64,000 nt of DNA from Comamonas testosteroni TK102 (GTDB lineage Bacteria > Pseudomonadota > Gammaproteobacteria > Burkholderiales > Burkholderiaceae_C). The DNA lies in the NCBI RefSeq assembly GCF_000739375.1, contig NZ_CP006704.1:868001-932000 (forward strand), given 5' to 3'. Below are positions 8,849 to 17,562 of this stretch, one piece after another. The notes under the pieces were generated by a model. The model worked only from the letters and a program-made list of their open reading frames with translations, searched no databases and was not told the origin of the DNA. A program made the translations under genes and the position numbers. The stretch's first letter is position 1, and the number at the start of each line of letters is the position of its first letter.

Positions 8849-9370
8849 ATGTTTGATATTGGCCTGTCCAAAATGGCGCTGATCGGTGCCGTGGCCCTGG
8901 TGGTCATCGGTCCCGAGAAGCTGCCGCGCGTGGCCCGCATGGTGGGCACCTTGCTTGGCAGGGCACAGCGCTATGTGTCCGACGTCAAGGCCGAGGTCAA
9001 CCGCTCCATGGAGCTCGATGAGCTGCGCAAGATGAAGGACACGGTCGAGACCGCCGCGCGGGACGTGGAGTCCAGCATGCGCAATCAGGCCTCTGATCTT
9101 GAAAAGGACTGGAGCGATGCGACCAAGGACCTGCGCGACGACTCGAACATGACTTCGGCTTCGTCCTTCGGCTCCTATGACGCAGAAGGTGGCTACACCG
9201 GTCTGGATACGCACAGCAGCGTGGTGCCCAGCTACCGCCATCCGCGCAAGAACTGGCGCGTCAAGCGCGGAGCCGTGCCTCAGTGGTACAAGGCCCGTGC
9301 CGGGGTACGTAGCAAGGTCCAGTCGGGTGCGGCACGCGTGGCGCGCTTTCGCCCCAAGAAGTTCCATTGA
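8849..9370 (+). CDS. tatB: Sec-independent translocase subunit TatB
   Basis: Forms the twin-arginine signal receptor with TatC. The 173-residue protein has an N-terminal helix with the conserved [12 protein letters not shown] segment typical of TatB rather than TatA, a long amphipathic and coiled helix to about residue 90, and a polar tail rich in Arg, Lys and Tyr near the end. It lies 22 bp after tatA on the same strand. Confidence 0.95.
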   Translation: MFDIGLSKMALIGAVALVVIGPEKLPRVARMVGTLLGRAQRYVSDVKAEVNRSMELDELRKMKDTVETAARDVESSMRNQASDLEKDWSDATKDLRDDSNMTSASSFGSYDAEGGYTGLDTHSSVVPSYRHPRKNWRVKRGAVPQWYKARAGVRSKVQSGAARVARFRPKKFH

Positions 9371-9526
9371 ACATGCAGCTCAGCAGCCTGCCGGCCGCAA
9401 GGTCGGCCATGGCCGACCCCAGGGGGCCGGCTTGGCTGCCCGCATGTCGCTCTTTGCCCGTGATTCACGGGCGTTGTTGTTTCTCAAGCGTGTGGAGCCG
9501 ATCGGGCTCCGGCGCGGTTTTGCACC

Positions 9527-10339
9527 ATGTCCGAACCCTCTAAAGAAGACGAACTCGCCGGTACGGAGCAGCCGTTTGTCCAGCACCTGATGGAGCTGCG
9601 TGATCGCCTGCTCTACAGCCTGTATGGCGTTTTGATCGGCGTAGGGCTGCTGATGTTCTGGCCGGGCCCCGACGGCCTGATCGACTTCATCGCCCTGCCC
9701 ATCAAGGAGCACATGCCGCCCGGCGCCAAGCTGATTGCGGTGGGCGTTTTCTCGCCCTTCTTCGTGCCGCTCAAGGTGTTGATGATGGTGGCCGTGCTGC
9801 TGGCGCTGCCCTGGATCATGTACCAGATCTGGGCCTTTGTTGCGCCGGGTCTGTACAGCCACGAGAAGAAGTTCGCCCTGCCGCTGATCATGTTCGGCAG
9901 CCTGCTGGCTTATGCCGGCATTGCCTTCGTACAGTTCTTTGTGCTGGGCAATATGTTCAAGTTCATCCAGCACTTCACGCCGGCCAGCGTGGCGGCCACG
10001 CCCGACATCGCCTCGTATGTGGAAGCGATTCTCTCGCTCTACATCGCGTTTGCGGCGGCCTTTCAGGTGCCCATCGTGGTAATGCTGCTGGTGCGCTTTG
10101 GTCTGGTGGAGATCGAGAAGCTCAAGGCCTTCCGCGGCTATTTCGTGGTGCTGGCCTTCGTGATTGCTGCCGTCATCACGCCGCCCGATGTGATCTCCCA
10201 GCTGGCCCTGGCCTTGCCCATGTGCCTGCTCTACGAGATCGGCATTCTGGGGGCCGGCTGGTTCAGCAGGGTATCGCGTGCGCCCGATGCCGAGGACGGT
10301 ACGGGCACGGAAGTGGAGAAATCCACGGACGGCCACTGA
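9527..10339 (+). CDS. tatC: Sec-independent translocase subunit TatC
   Basis: The multispanning receptor core of the Tat system. Its 270 residues have six hydrophobic spans. The family-typical cytoplasmic N-terminus (FVQHLMELRDRL) is present, and TPPDVISQL precedes the last spans. The C-terminal tail is acidic. The 156-bp gap after tatB is longer than usual but holds no other gene. A strong intrinsic terminator begins about 20 bp after the stop, ending the tat operon. Confidence 0.97.
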   Translation: MSEPSKEDELAGTEQPFVQHLMELRDRLLYSLYGVLIGVGLLMFWPGPDGLIDFIALPIKEHMPPGAKLIAVGVFSPFFVPLKVLMMVAVLLALPWIMYQIWAFVAPGLYSHEKKFALPLIMFGSLLAYAGIAFVQFFVLGNMFKFIQHFTPASVAATPDIASYVEAILSLYIAFAAAFQVPIVVMLLVRFGLVEIEKLKAFRGYFVVLAFVIAAVITPPDVISQLALALPMCLLYEIGILGAGWFSRVSRAPDAEDGTGTEVEKSTDGH

Positions 10340-10360
10340 TCTTCGTCTCCGACTCCTGGC

Positions 10361-10394
10361 AAAGCCCTTGAAGTGATTCAAGGGCTTTTGTTTT
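10361..10394 (+). terminator. Intrinsic terminator after tatC
   Basis: AAAGCCCTTGAA, a 4-nt loop and TTCAAGGGCTTT form a 12-bp stem, followed by TGTTTT. Confidence 0.93.
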
Positions 10395-10430
10395 GATAGC
10401 TGTCAGCGCTTTACCTGCAAGCGTTTGAGC
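10395..10430. repeat. Dispersed repeat copy (AGCTGCTTGCGC family)
   Basis: GATAGCTGTCAGCGCTTTAC followed by GCAAGCGTTTGAGC, directly after the tatC terminator. This is a degenerate member of the short intergenic repeat family. Confidence 0.45.
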
Positions 10431-10484
10431 CGTATTCCTGATGATCTGTGATGGCGCGCTGCAGCCTGCAACCGGCCGCAGCAT

Positions 10485-10512
10485 GAAAAAAGCCAGCGAC
10501 GGGCGCTGGCTG
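10485..10512 (-). terminator. Intrinsic terminator for the DegS-like gene
   Basis: On the minus strand AGCCAGCG and CGCTGGCT form a stem followed by six T. It sits about 20 bp beyond the protease stop codon, between the convergent tatC and protease genes. Confidence 0.9.
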
Positions 10513-10534
10513 GTGTGGTTGGCGGTAGCGTCCG

Positions 10535-11695
10535 TCAACGGCGGGGGCGGCTCTGCTGCTGCAGGGTGCTGGCTGCAGGGCGGGCGCCCGGAGTGATGTT
10601 CAGCACCACTTCGCTGTCGCCGCGGCGCACATCGAACTTGGCGGCTTCGCCGGGCTTGAGCGAGGCCACGGCCGTCAGCAGCTCGGAGACATTGCGGGTC
10701 GCGGTCTCGCCCACCTTGACGATCACATCGCCAGGACGCATGCCGGCCTGGGCGGCGGGGCCGGCCTGCAGCACGCCGGTGATGATGACGCCGGCATCGG
10801 CCTTGACGCCAAAGGTCTCGGCCAGCTCGGGCGAGAGTTCATTGGGCTCCACGCCGATCCAGCCGCGTGTGACCTTGCCGTCCTTGACGATGCCGTCCAG
10901 CACCATCTTGGCCGTGGAGACGGGAATCGCGAAACCGATGCCCATGCTGCCGCCCGAGCGTGAGTAGATGGCCGTGTTGATGCCCAGCAGATTGCCGTTG
11001 GCATCCACCAGGGCACCGCCGGAGTTGCCAGGGTTGATGGCGGCATCGGTCTGGATGAAGTTCTCGAAGGTGTTGATGCCCAGCTGGCTGCGGCCCAGAG
11101 CGCTGACGATGCCGCTGGTCACGGTCTGCCCCACACCGAAGGGGTTGCCGATGGCAAGCACGCGGTCGCCCACGGCGACCTGGTCGGAGTTGCCCAGCAC
11201 GATGACGGGCAGCTTGTCGAGCTCGACCTTGAGAATGGCCAGATCGGTCTCGGGGTCCGTGCCGATGACCTTGGCCTTGGCCTGCCGGCTGTCGGTCAGC
11301 GTGACCTCGATATCGTCGGCGCCTTCCACCACATGGTTGTTGGTGAGGATGTAGCCATCTTGACTGATGATGACGCCGCTGCCCAAACCAGATTGCTCCT
11401 GCGGGCCCTGATCGCCAAAGAAGAACTGGAACCAGGGATCGTTGGCGCGTGGGTGGCGGACCGCCTTGCTCGTGTTGATGCTGACCACGGCGGGCGAGGC
11501 CTTGCGTGCGGCTGGCGCAAAGCTGCCCGGGGCGACTTCACCCGCCGGGGCAGTGGGGGCCTGCAGCAGCGAAACCCCGGCATTGCTGCGAATGTTTCCG
11601 CGCTGAAGCCAAGTGGGCTGTAGGGTAGCCACTACAAAATAGATAGCCACCAGCACGGTGACGACCTGCGAAAACAGCAACCAGGTGCGTTTCAT
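10535..11695 (-). CDS. Membrane-anchored DegS-like serine protease (HtrA family)
   Basis: A 386-residue periplasmic quality-control protease. One uncleaved-looking hydrophobic helix (about 5-25) is followed by a trypsin-like domain with the triad His121 (TNNHVV), Asp151 (TDLAIL) and Ser225 (GNSGGA). A single PDZ domain covers about 277-368, and the tail is basic and Gln-rich. One PDZ plus an anchor resembles DegS, which senses misfolded porins and starts RseA cleavage; DegP/DegQ have two PDZ domains and a cleaved signal. I chose the ATG at 11695; the frame runs 53 codons further upstream, but that stretch is not protein-like. It could instead be named a Do-family or MucD-like protease. Confidence 0.88.
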   Translation of the reverse strand: MKRTWLLFSQVVTVLVAIYFVVATLQPTWLQRGNIRSNAGVSLLQAPTAPAGEVAPGSFAPAARKASPAVVSINTSKAVRHPRANDPWFQFFFGDQGPQEQSGLGSGVIISQDGYILTNNHVVEGADDIEVTLTDSRQAKAKVIGTDPETDLAILKVELDKLPVIVLGNSDQVAVGDRVLAIGNPFGVGQTVTSGIVSALGRSQLGINTFENFIQTDAAINPGNSGGALVDANGNLLGINTAIYSRSGGSMGIGFAIPVSTAKMVLDGIVKDGKVTRGWIGVEPNELSPELAETFGVKADAGVIITGVLQAGPAAQAGMRPGDVIVKVGETATRNVSELLTAVASLKPGEAAKFDVRRGDSEVVLNITPGARPAASTLQQQSRPRR

Positions 11696-12050
11696 GTAAT
11701 GCGTATAGGTAGTAAGGAGAACAAGCCCACATTGTGAAGCATGGCTGCACCGGGCGTCGAAGCGAACATTTGCTTGCGCGCAATTGCATAACGCAAAGCT
11801 TTGCAGATTGCAGGAGCGATGGCTATAGGACTGTAGGCATCTAAAGTTTTGCACGGCCAGAAGCCATGAGTGAAAACCCTAGAATGTTTTTTCGACTGCG
11901 CTTACGCCGCCGTGACTGCCCACAAGGTGCTCATATTCGGCCTGGTGTGGCTTTGCATCTGAAGCCCGCTGCAATCGGTATGCCACTGCACGTTGACCCG
12001 TGATCAGCGGCCTTATCCGCGCTGTCCTGTTGTTCGATCTGGGAAACACC
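11696..12050. other. 355-bp divergent intergenic region
   Basis: Separates the leftward protease from the rightward MHS transporter. It contains a perfect 12-bp palindrome GCAAAGCTTTGC (11793-11804) and a TAGAAT hexamer (11879-11884) that could be a -10 for the transporter; no clear -35 accompanies it. No coding frame here is convincing. Confidence 0.4.
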
Positions 12051-13376
12051 ATGACTACGCTTGACCACGCTGCATCGGCCAAAGCGCCGGCTGCTGCGAA
12101 GAATCGCCTCCTGAACCGGGAGGACTACAAGACCCTGGGCTTATCGGCCCTGGGCGGAACGCTGGAGTTTTATGACTTTGTGGTGTTCGTCTTTTTTGCC
12201 AATGTGATCGGCAGCCTGTTCTTTCCGGCTTCGCTGCCCGAGTGGATGCGCCAGCTGCAGACGCTGGGCATTTTCGCGGCCGGCTACCTGGCACGACCCA
12301 TCGGCGGCATCTTGATTGCCCACTTCGGCGACATCCTGGGCCGCAAGAAAATGTTCACGCTGTCGGTGTTCCTGATGGCCGTGCCCACGCTGGTCATCGG
12401 CCTGCTGCCGACCTATGAAACCATAGGCCTTGCCGCTCCCATCCTGCTGCTGCTGATGCGCGTGATGCAAGGTGCTGCCATCGGCGGTGAAATGCCTGGT
12501 GCCTGGGTGTTCGTGGCCGAGCATGCGCCCGAAAAGCGCTACGGCTTCGCCATCGGCGCACTGACTTCCGGCATTACCGGCGGTATTTTCCTGGGCTCCA
12601 TCATCGGGGTCTGGCTCAACAGCACCTACAGCCAGGGCGAGATCCACGACTGGGCCTGGCGCCTGCCCTTCATCCTGGGCGGTGTCTTCGGTCTGGTGTC
12701 GGTGTATCTGCGCAAGTTCCTGCACGAGACCCCCATCTTCCAGGAGCTGCAGGCCCGCAAGGCCGCTGACCGCGAACTGCCGATCAAGACCATCTTGCGC
12801 GACCACCGCGAAGCCTGTGTTGTCGTGGCGCTGATGACCTGGGTGCTGTCCACGGCGATTGTGGTGGTGATTCTGTTCACGCCGGCCTATCTGCAGAAGG
12901 TGTTCCACATCGAGCCTGCCATGGCCCTGAAGGCCAATGCCGTGGCGACCGTGACGCTGACCATAGGCTGCGTGTTCTGGGGCTGGCTGTCCGACAGGAT
13001 CGGCACCAAGCTGACCATGCTCGTCGGCTGGGGCGGCATGACGGCCACGGCCTATCTGTTCTACCTGAACCTGCCGGGCAACGAGGCGTCCCTGATCTGC
13101 AACTATGCGACCGTGGGCTTCTTCGTGGGCTCCATCTCGCTGCTGCCCGTGGTGGGCGTGCGGGCCTTCCCGCCCGAAGTGCGCTTTACCGGTCTGTCCT
13201 TTTCCTACAACATGGCCTATGCCGTGTTCGGCGGCCTGACTCCCATGCTGGTGTCCGTGTGGCAGCAGGTGGACGTGATGGCTCCTGCCCACTATGTGGC
13301 GGCCATGGGCGTGCTGGGCATGGCCATGGGCTTCTGGCCGCTGGCCTGCAAGGGCTGGCAGCCGCGCAAGGGGTGA
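12051..13376 (+). CDS. MHS-family MFS transporter (organic acid:H+ symporter)
   Basis: A 441-residue major facilitator with 12 predicted helices. Metabolite:H+ symporter features include the N-terminal GGTLEFYDF segment, RPIGGILIAHFGDILGRKKM in the loop between helices 2 and 3, and RVMQGAAIGGEMPGA in helix 4. Relatives carry citrate, proline/betaine, alpha-ketoglutarate, shikimate or aromatic acids. Sitting beside a GntR regulator, a Bug protein and a MatB-like synthetase, it may import malonate or a related dicarboxylate, which is inference only. I chose the ATG giving MTTLDHAAS; an in-frame start 17 codons upstream is less likely. Confidence 0.87.
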   Translation: MTTLDHAASAKAPAAAKNRLLNREDYKTLGLSALGGTLEFYDFVVFVFFANVIGSLFFPASLPEWMRQLQTLGIFAAGYLARPIGGILIAHFGDILGRKKMFTLSVFLMAVPTLVIGLLPTYETIGLAAPILLLLMRVMQGAAIGGEMPGAWVFVAEHAPEKRYGFAIGALTSGITGGIFLGSIIGVWLNSTYSQGEIHDWAWRLPFILGGVFGLVSVYLRKFLHETPIFQELQARKAADRELPIKTILRDHREACVVVALMTWVLSTAIVVVILFTPAYLQKVFHIEPAMALKANAVATVTLTIGCVFWGWLSDRIGTKLTMLVGWGGMTATAYLFYLNLPGNEASLICNYATVGFFVGSISLLPVVGVRAFPPEVRFTGLSFSYNMAYAVFGGLTPMLVSVWQQVDVMAPAHYVAAMGVLGMAMGFWPLACKGWQPRKG

Positions 13377-13404
13377 GCCTGCACAGGCGGATGAGAAAAG
13401 GCAG

Positions 13405-14151
13405 TCAGCAGTGGTTGCCTTTTTTTTCGCTGCTCGCGCGTTTGCGACGGCGCGGCTGCATGACGGGCGCGGACACGGTGCTCAGCACCATGTCGGCAAA
13501 AGCGCTGCCGCCCGCCGATATATGGTTGCGCATGGCCTCGGCAGCGACTTCACTGTGGCCCGCCAGAATGGCGGCCACCACGGTTTCATGCTCGGCCTGG
13601 GAGTGCAGCAGGCGCTCCGGCTTTTCAAACATCTTGCTGCGATACGGCGCGACCCTGAGTCTGGCCTCGCGCGTCTGTTCGACGATAAAGGTGTTTCCGC
13701 TAGACTGATATATCAAATCATGCAGTCTGGCATTCGCCTGTTCGTAGCCAATGGAATCGGCTTTCTGGGCATGTGCAGCGGTCTGCGCCAGAGCGGCTTG
13801 CAGCAGCGTTCTCTGCTCGGCGTTGATGCGCCGGGCCGCAAGGCGCGCCAGCACGCCTTCCAGCTCGGCGAGCCCTTCCATCATCGCTATCAGCTCGCGG
13901 GGATCGAGGTGGCGCACGTAGATGCCCACGCGTGGAAGAATGCTCACCATCCCCTTGGCGGACAGCAGCAGCAAGGCCTCGCGGACCGGCGTGCGTGAAG
14001 CCTGGAAGCGCTCGCACAGTGCCTGTTCGTCGATGCCGGCACCCGGTCGCAATGCGCCGCTGCGCAGGTCTTGCTCCAGTGCCAGCCGGATGCGGTCCTG
14101 CATGCTGAGCGCGTCTAGGGTTTCTGCCGTTGGTGGATGTTTGGGGTTCAT
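13405..14151 (-). CDS. GntR-family regulator with FCD effector domain
   Basis: A 248-residue transcription factor. Its winged helix-turn-helix (about 15-80) carries the family signature SRTPVREALLLLSAKGMV. The all-helical FCD domain (about 90-220) has HDLIYQSSGN and further His/Asp residues typical of its metal or acid-binding pocket. The tail is very basic. It is divergent from the crotonase gene across a 40-bp gap holding a perfect palindrome, so it probably controls that operon and itself. MatR of rhizobial malonate operons is also GntR/FCD, in line with the MatB-like gene downstream. Confidence 0.9.
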   Translation of the reverse strand: MNPKHPPTAETLDALSMQDRIRLALEQDLRSGALRPGAGIDEQALCERFQASRTPVREALLLLSAKGMVSILPRVGIYVRHLDPRELIAMMEGLAELEGVLARLAARRINAEQRTLLQAALAQTAAHAQKADSIGYEQANARLHDLIYQSSGNTFIVEQTREARLRVAPYRSKMFEKPERLLHSQAEHETVVAAILAGHSEVAAEAMRNHISAGGSAFADMVLSTVSAPVMQPRRRKRASSEKKGNHC

Positions 14152-14161
14152 TGTTCAATAT

Positions 14162-14173
14162 TAGATATATCTA
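14162..14173. promoter_or_regulatory. Candidate GntR operator (TAGATATATCTA)
   Basis: A perfect 12-bp palindrome in the 40-bp gap between the divergent GntR and crotonase genes, in an AT-rich patch. Its core GATATATC recurs at 13707-13714 inside the regulator gene and at 14378-14385 inside the crotonase gene. Size and position fit a GntR/FCD operator. Confidence 0.5.
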
Positions 14174-14191
14174 TTTATATTTCTGATACGC

Positions 14192-14941
14192 ATGAATCCA
14201 AGACTGCATGTCCAAGACCGTGTTGCAACCATCACGCTCCAGCGCCCCACGGTGGCGAACCGTCTGGCGCCCGATGATTTGCCGGTGCTCATTGAATGCA
14301 TAGCATGCGTCAATCAGAGGGAGGATGTGCGGGTGCTGGTATTGCGTAGCGAAGGCAAGCATTTCTGCAGTGGCTACGATATATCACAAATCGAAAACAG
14401 CCAGAGCGAAGGCAGCAGCTTCGGCGAGATGGTGGATGCGGTGGAGCAGTGCCGTGCGGTGACCATAGTCGCCATCCAGGGCGGCGTGTATGGCGGCGCG
14501 ACCGATCTGGCGCTGGCTTGCGACTTTCGCGTGGGCTCGATGGCGGCGGACATGTTCATGCCCGCAGCAAGGCTGGGCCTGCATTTCTACACCTCGGGGC
14601 TGGAGCGCTATGTCAGCCGTCTGGGGCTCGATACCGCCAAGCGCCTGTTTCTGACCTGCGAGCGCCTGGATGCCGAGCAGATGAAGGCCTGCGGCTTTTT
14701 GACGCATCTGGTGGCGCAAACGGAGCTCGACGAGACCGTGGCGAATCTGGCCGGGACGCTGGCAGCGATGGCGCCCTTGCCCCTGTCCGGCATGAAGAAA
14801 CACCTGAACCTGATTGCCTGCGGCCGTCAAGACCGCGAGGCGATTGCGCGCGACGTGCAGCGCTCGATCGAGTCCGTGGATCTGCGTGAAGGCGGTCTGG
14901 CCTGGCGCGAGAAGCGCGTACCGGTTTTCAAAGGCCGCTAG
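14192..14941 (+). CDS. Crotonase-fold protein (enoyl-CoA hydratase/isomerase superfamily)
   Basis: A 249-residue CoA-binding protein of the crotonase superfamily. The oxyanion-hole segments FCSGYD (58-63) and GVYGGATDL (98-106) are present. The two acids that enoyl-CoA hydratases use are not conserved: the first position is Asp105 rather than Glu, and the PE dipeptide carrying the second Glu is Pro124-Ala125. Loss of that Glu is also seen in methylmalonyl-CoA decarboxylase (YgfG/ScpB) of the same fold. Next to a MatB-like malonyl-CoA synthetase, a decarboxylase role on malonyl- or methylmalonyl-CoA is a reasonable hypothesis; hydratase activity looks unlikely. The start lies 40 bp from the divergent regulator. 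Confidence 0.8.
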   Translation: MNPRLHVQDRVATITLQRPTVANRLAPDDLPVLIECIACVNQREDVRVLVLRSEGKHFCSGYDISQIENSQSEGSSFGEMVDAVEQCRAVTIVAIQGGVYGGATDLALACDFRVGSMAADMFMPAARLGLHFYTSGLERYVSRLGLDTAKRLFLTCERLDAEQMKACGFLTHLVAQTELDETVANLAGTLAAMAPLPLSGMKKHLNLIACGRQDREAIARDVQRSIESVDLREGGLAWREKRVPVFKGR

Positions 14942-14994
14942 CGCCGCACTGGCGCCGAAGAAAAACAGCCCCACCTTCCATCAAGGAGACAAGC

Positions 14995-15957
14995 ATGTTC
15001 AAGAAAGCATTGGTATCGGCCTGCCTGCTGAGCGCCAGCGCCTTGGCACTGGCGGACGCCTACCCGTCGCGCCCCATCACGCTGATGGTGGGCTTTCCGC
15101 CCGGCGGCGGTGCCGACGCGGTGGCGCGCATCGTCAGCGAGAAGCTGGGGCGGGTGTTGAACCAGGCGGTGCTGGTGGATAACCGCCCCGGCGCAGGCAC
15201 GACGATTGCGTCGGATCTGGTGGCGCGGGCGCCTGCGGACGGCTATACCTTGCTGCTGGGTTCGGCCAATCTCTACGGCACGGACCAGATTCTCTACAAG
15301 AGTGCGCGCTATGACGGTGTCAAAAGTTTCACGCCCATCATGCGCTGGAGCGATTCGCCGATGCTGCTGGCGGTGAAAAAGGACTTTCCCGAGAAATCCG
15401 TGGCCGGCCTGATAGAGCGGGCGCGCAAGAACCCCGGCAAGCTCAGCTATTCCTCGTCTGGCACGGGCGTGGTCACGCATCTGGCAGGGGCTTCGTTTGC
15501 ACATGCCGCCGGCATCGACATGCTGCATGTGCCGTTCAAGGGCGGCGCGCCGTCGATTCAGGCCGTGGGTGCGGGCGATGTGGACATGACCTTCGGCACG
15601 CCGCCTTCGGTGATGCCGATGGCCGCTGGCGGCAAGCTGCGCATCATGGCCGTGACGACGGCCCAGCGTTCGCAGCTGTTCCCCGATCTGCCGGCCATGC
15701 AGGAGTCCGGCATCGATGGGGCGGACTTCACGCTCTGGTTCGGTCTGTACGGGCCGGCCAAGCTGCCCAGGGAGATCACGCAAAAACTGTTTGAGGCCAG
15801 CCGTCAGGCCTTGAGCGACCCGGAAGTCAAGGCCAAGCTCGAAAAGCAAGGCGTTGTGGCCTATCCCTCGGCATCGCCCCAGGAGTTCGAGACCTGGGCC
15901 CAGGCCGACGGCAAGAAGCAAAAAGTCGTTGCCGAGCGCGCCATGGCCGGGCAATGA
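14995..15957 (+). CDS. Bug/TctC-type periplasmic solute-binding protein
   Basis: A 320-residue extracytoplasmic receptor with a signal peptide (cleavage about 20/21 after LALA). The mature protein begins YPSRPITLMVGFPPGGGADA, the family's hallmark. Such proteins bind carboxylates and either serve TctAB permeases or act alone in sensing; no tctA or tctB is present. AAGGAGA precedes the ATG at good distance. The stop overlaps an ATG of the following frame by 4 bp, and the synthetase's preferred start is 30 bp on. A ligand such as malonate would suit the context but is inference. Confidence 0.9.
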   Translation: MFKKALVSACLLSASALALADAYPSRPITLMVGFPPGGGADAVARIVSEKLGRVLNQAVLVDNRPGAGTTIASDLVARAPADGYTLLLGSANLYGTDQILYKSARYDGVKSFTPIMRWSDSPMLLAVKKDFPEKSVAGLIERARKNPGKLSYSSSGTGVVTHLAGASFAHAAGIDMLHVPFKGGAPSIQAVGAGDVDMTFGTPPSVMPMAAGGKLRIMAVTTAQRSQLFPDLPAMQESGIDGADFTLWFGLYGPAKLPREITQKLFEASRQALSDPEVKAKLEKQGVVAYPSASPQEFETWAQADGKKQKVVAERAMAGQ

Positions 15958-15986
15958 AGCGGTTTCCAGCAAAGAGAGTTATCCAT

Positions 15987-17561
15987 ATGTCTGACATGAA
16001 TATGTTCGTCGCACTGCGCGCCGCATTCCCGGCCGATCTGGACGAAGTCGCCATCGAGGTCGTATCGCACGAGGTTCAGGCCGATGCGCCGCTTCTCTAT
16101 ACCTGGCGCGACCTGGACCGCATGAGCGCACGCATGGCGAATTGGCTGGCTTCGCTCGGTCTGCCCGCCGGCAGTCGTATTGCGGTGCAGGTGGAAAAGT
16201 CGGTCGAGGCGCTGATGCTGTACCTGGCCACATTGCGGGCGGGCCATGTGTTCTTGCCGCTCAATACCGCCTACCAGAGCGCCGAGATCGAATATTTCAT
16301 CGGCAATGCCGAGCCCGCCGTGGTGGTGTGCACGCCCGGCAATGCGCACTGGGTGGCAAAGGTGGCTGCAGCCTGCGGCACGCAGCATGTCTTCACGCTG
16401 GGTGAAGCGCAGGACGGCAGCCTGCTGGAGCAGGCGCTGCGCTTCGACGAGGTGCAGGTGCCGGTGCCGTGCCGGGCCGACGATCTGGCTGCCATTCTCT
16501 ACACCAGCGGCACCACGGGGCGCAGCAAGGGAGCGATGCTCTCGCATGGCAATCTGCTCTCGAACGCGCTCATGCTCAAGCAGTACTGGGGCTGGCGCAC
16601 GCGCGAGCAGGGCGGCGACGTGCTGATCCACGCCTTGCCGATCTTTCATGCGCACGGGCTGTTCGTCGCCATCCATGGCGCGCTGATTAATGGCAGCAAG
16701 ATCATCTGGATGGCCAAATTCGATGCCAGGGCCGTGATTGCGGCCATGCCGCGCGCCACCGTGTTCATGGGCGTGCCCACGCTGTATGTGCGCATGCTGG
16801 CCGAGCCGACGCTGACCAGGGAGGCAGCCAGCCGGATGCGGCTGTTCATCTCGGGCTCCGCACCGCTGCTCATCGAGACCTTTGGCGAGTGGCGCCAGCG
16901 CACCGGCCACACCATTCTCGAGCGCTATGGCATGAGCGAGACCATCATGCTTACCTCCAATCCCTACGGTCCCGATGCGCGCCACGGCGGGCAGGACGAG
17001 CGCCGCGGCGGCACCGTGGGCTTTGCGCTGCCCGATGTCGGAGTGCGTGTGGCAAGCGACAGCGGGCAGTCGCTGCCCACGGGCGAAGTCGGTGCCATCG
17101 AGGTCAGCGGGCCCAATATCTTCAAAGGCTATTGGCGCATGCCTGAAAAAACAGCGCAGGAGTTCACTGCAGACGGCTGGTTCAGGACCGGCGACGTCGG
17201 CAGGGTGGATGAGCGCGGCTATATCACTATTGTGGGTCGCAGCAAGGATTTGATCATCAGCGGCGGCTACAACGTTTACCCGGCGGAGGTCGAAGGCTTT
17301 ATCAACGACATGCCCGGTGTGGCCGAGAGCGCCCTGGTCGGTGTGCCGCACCCGGATTTCGGTGAGGTGGGCGTGGCGGTGGTGGTCGCCAGGCCGGGGC
17401 ATTCGCCCGGCAGCGAGGCGATCGTCGCGCAACTGAAAGCGCAGCTCGCCAACTTCAAGATTCCCAAGCGCTGCTTTGTCGTGACGGAGCTGCCGCGCAA
17501 TGCCATGGGCAAGGTGCAGAAAAACCTGCTGCGTGACCAGTACCAAAGTCTGTTCACTTGA
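15987..17561 (+). CDS. matB: MatB-like malonyl-CoA synthetase (acyl-CoA synthetase family)
   Basis: Activates a carboxylic acid to its CoA ester by adenylation. The 524-residue protein is strikingly like rhizobial MatB across its length: VQVEKSVEALMLYLATLRAG, the P-loop YTSGTTGRSKGA (about 170-181), HALPIFHAHGLFVA, RLFISGSAPL, ERYGMSET, GWFRTGDVG, the hinge region SKDLIISGGYNVYPAEVEG and the catalytic-lysine segment NAMGKVQKN. This favours malonate or methylmalonate as substrate over fatty or aromatic acids. I chose the ATG at 15987, with AGAG upstream; an ATG at 15954 overlaps the Bug stop and would add 11 residues. Confidence 0.85.
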   Translation: MSDMNMFVALRAAFPADLDEVAIEVVSHEVQADAPLLYTWRDLDRMSARMANWLASLGLPAGSRIAVQVEKSVEALMLYLATLRAGHVFLPLNTAYQSAEIEYFIGNAEPAVVVCTPGNAHWVAKVAAACGTQHVFTLGEAQDGSLLEQALRFDEVQVPVPCRADDLAAILYTSGTTGRSKGAMLSHGNLLSNALMLKQYWGWRTREQGGDVLIHALPIFHAHGLFVAIHGALINGSKIIWMAKFDARAVIAAMPRATVFMGVPTLYVRMLAEPTLTREAASRMRLFISGSAPLLIETFGEWRQRTGHTILERYGMSETIMLTSNPYGPDARHGGQDERRGGTVGFALPDVGVRVASDSGQSLPTGEVGAIEVSGPNIFKGYWRMPEKTAQEFTADGWFRTGDVGRVDERGYITIVGRSKDLIISGGYNVYPAEVEGFINDMPGVAESALVGVPHPDFGEVGVAVVVARPGHSPGSEAIVAQLKAQLANFKIPKRCFVVTELPRNAMGKVQKNLLRDQYQSLFT

Positions 17562-17562
17562 A

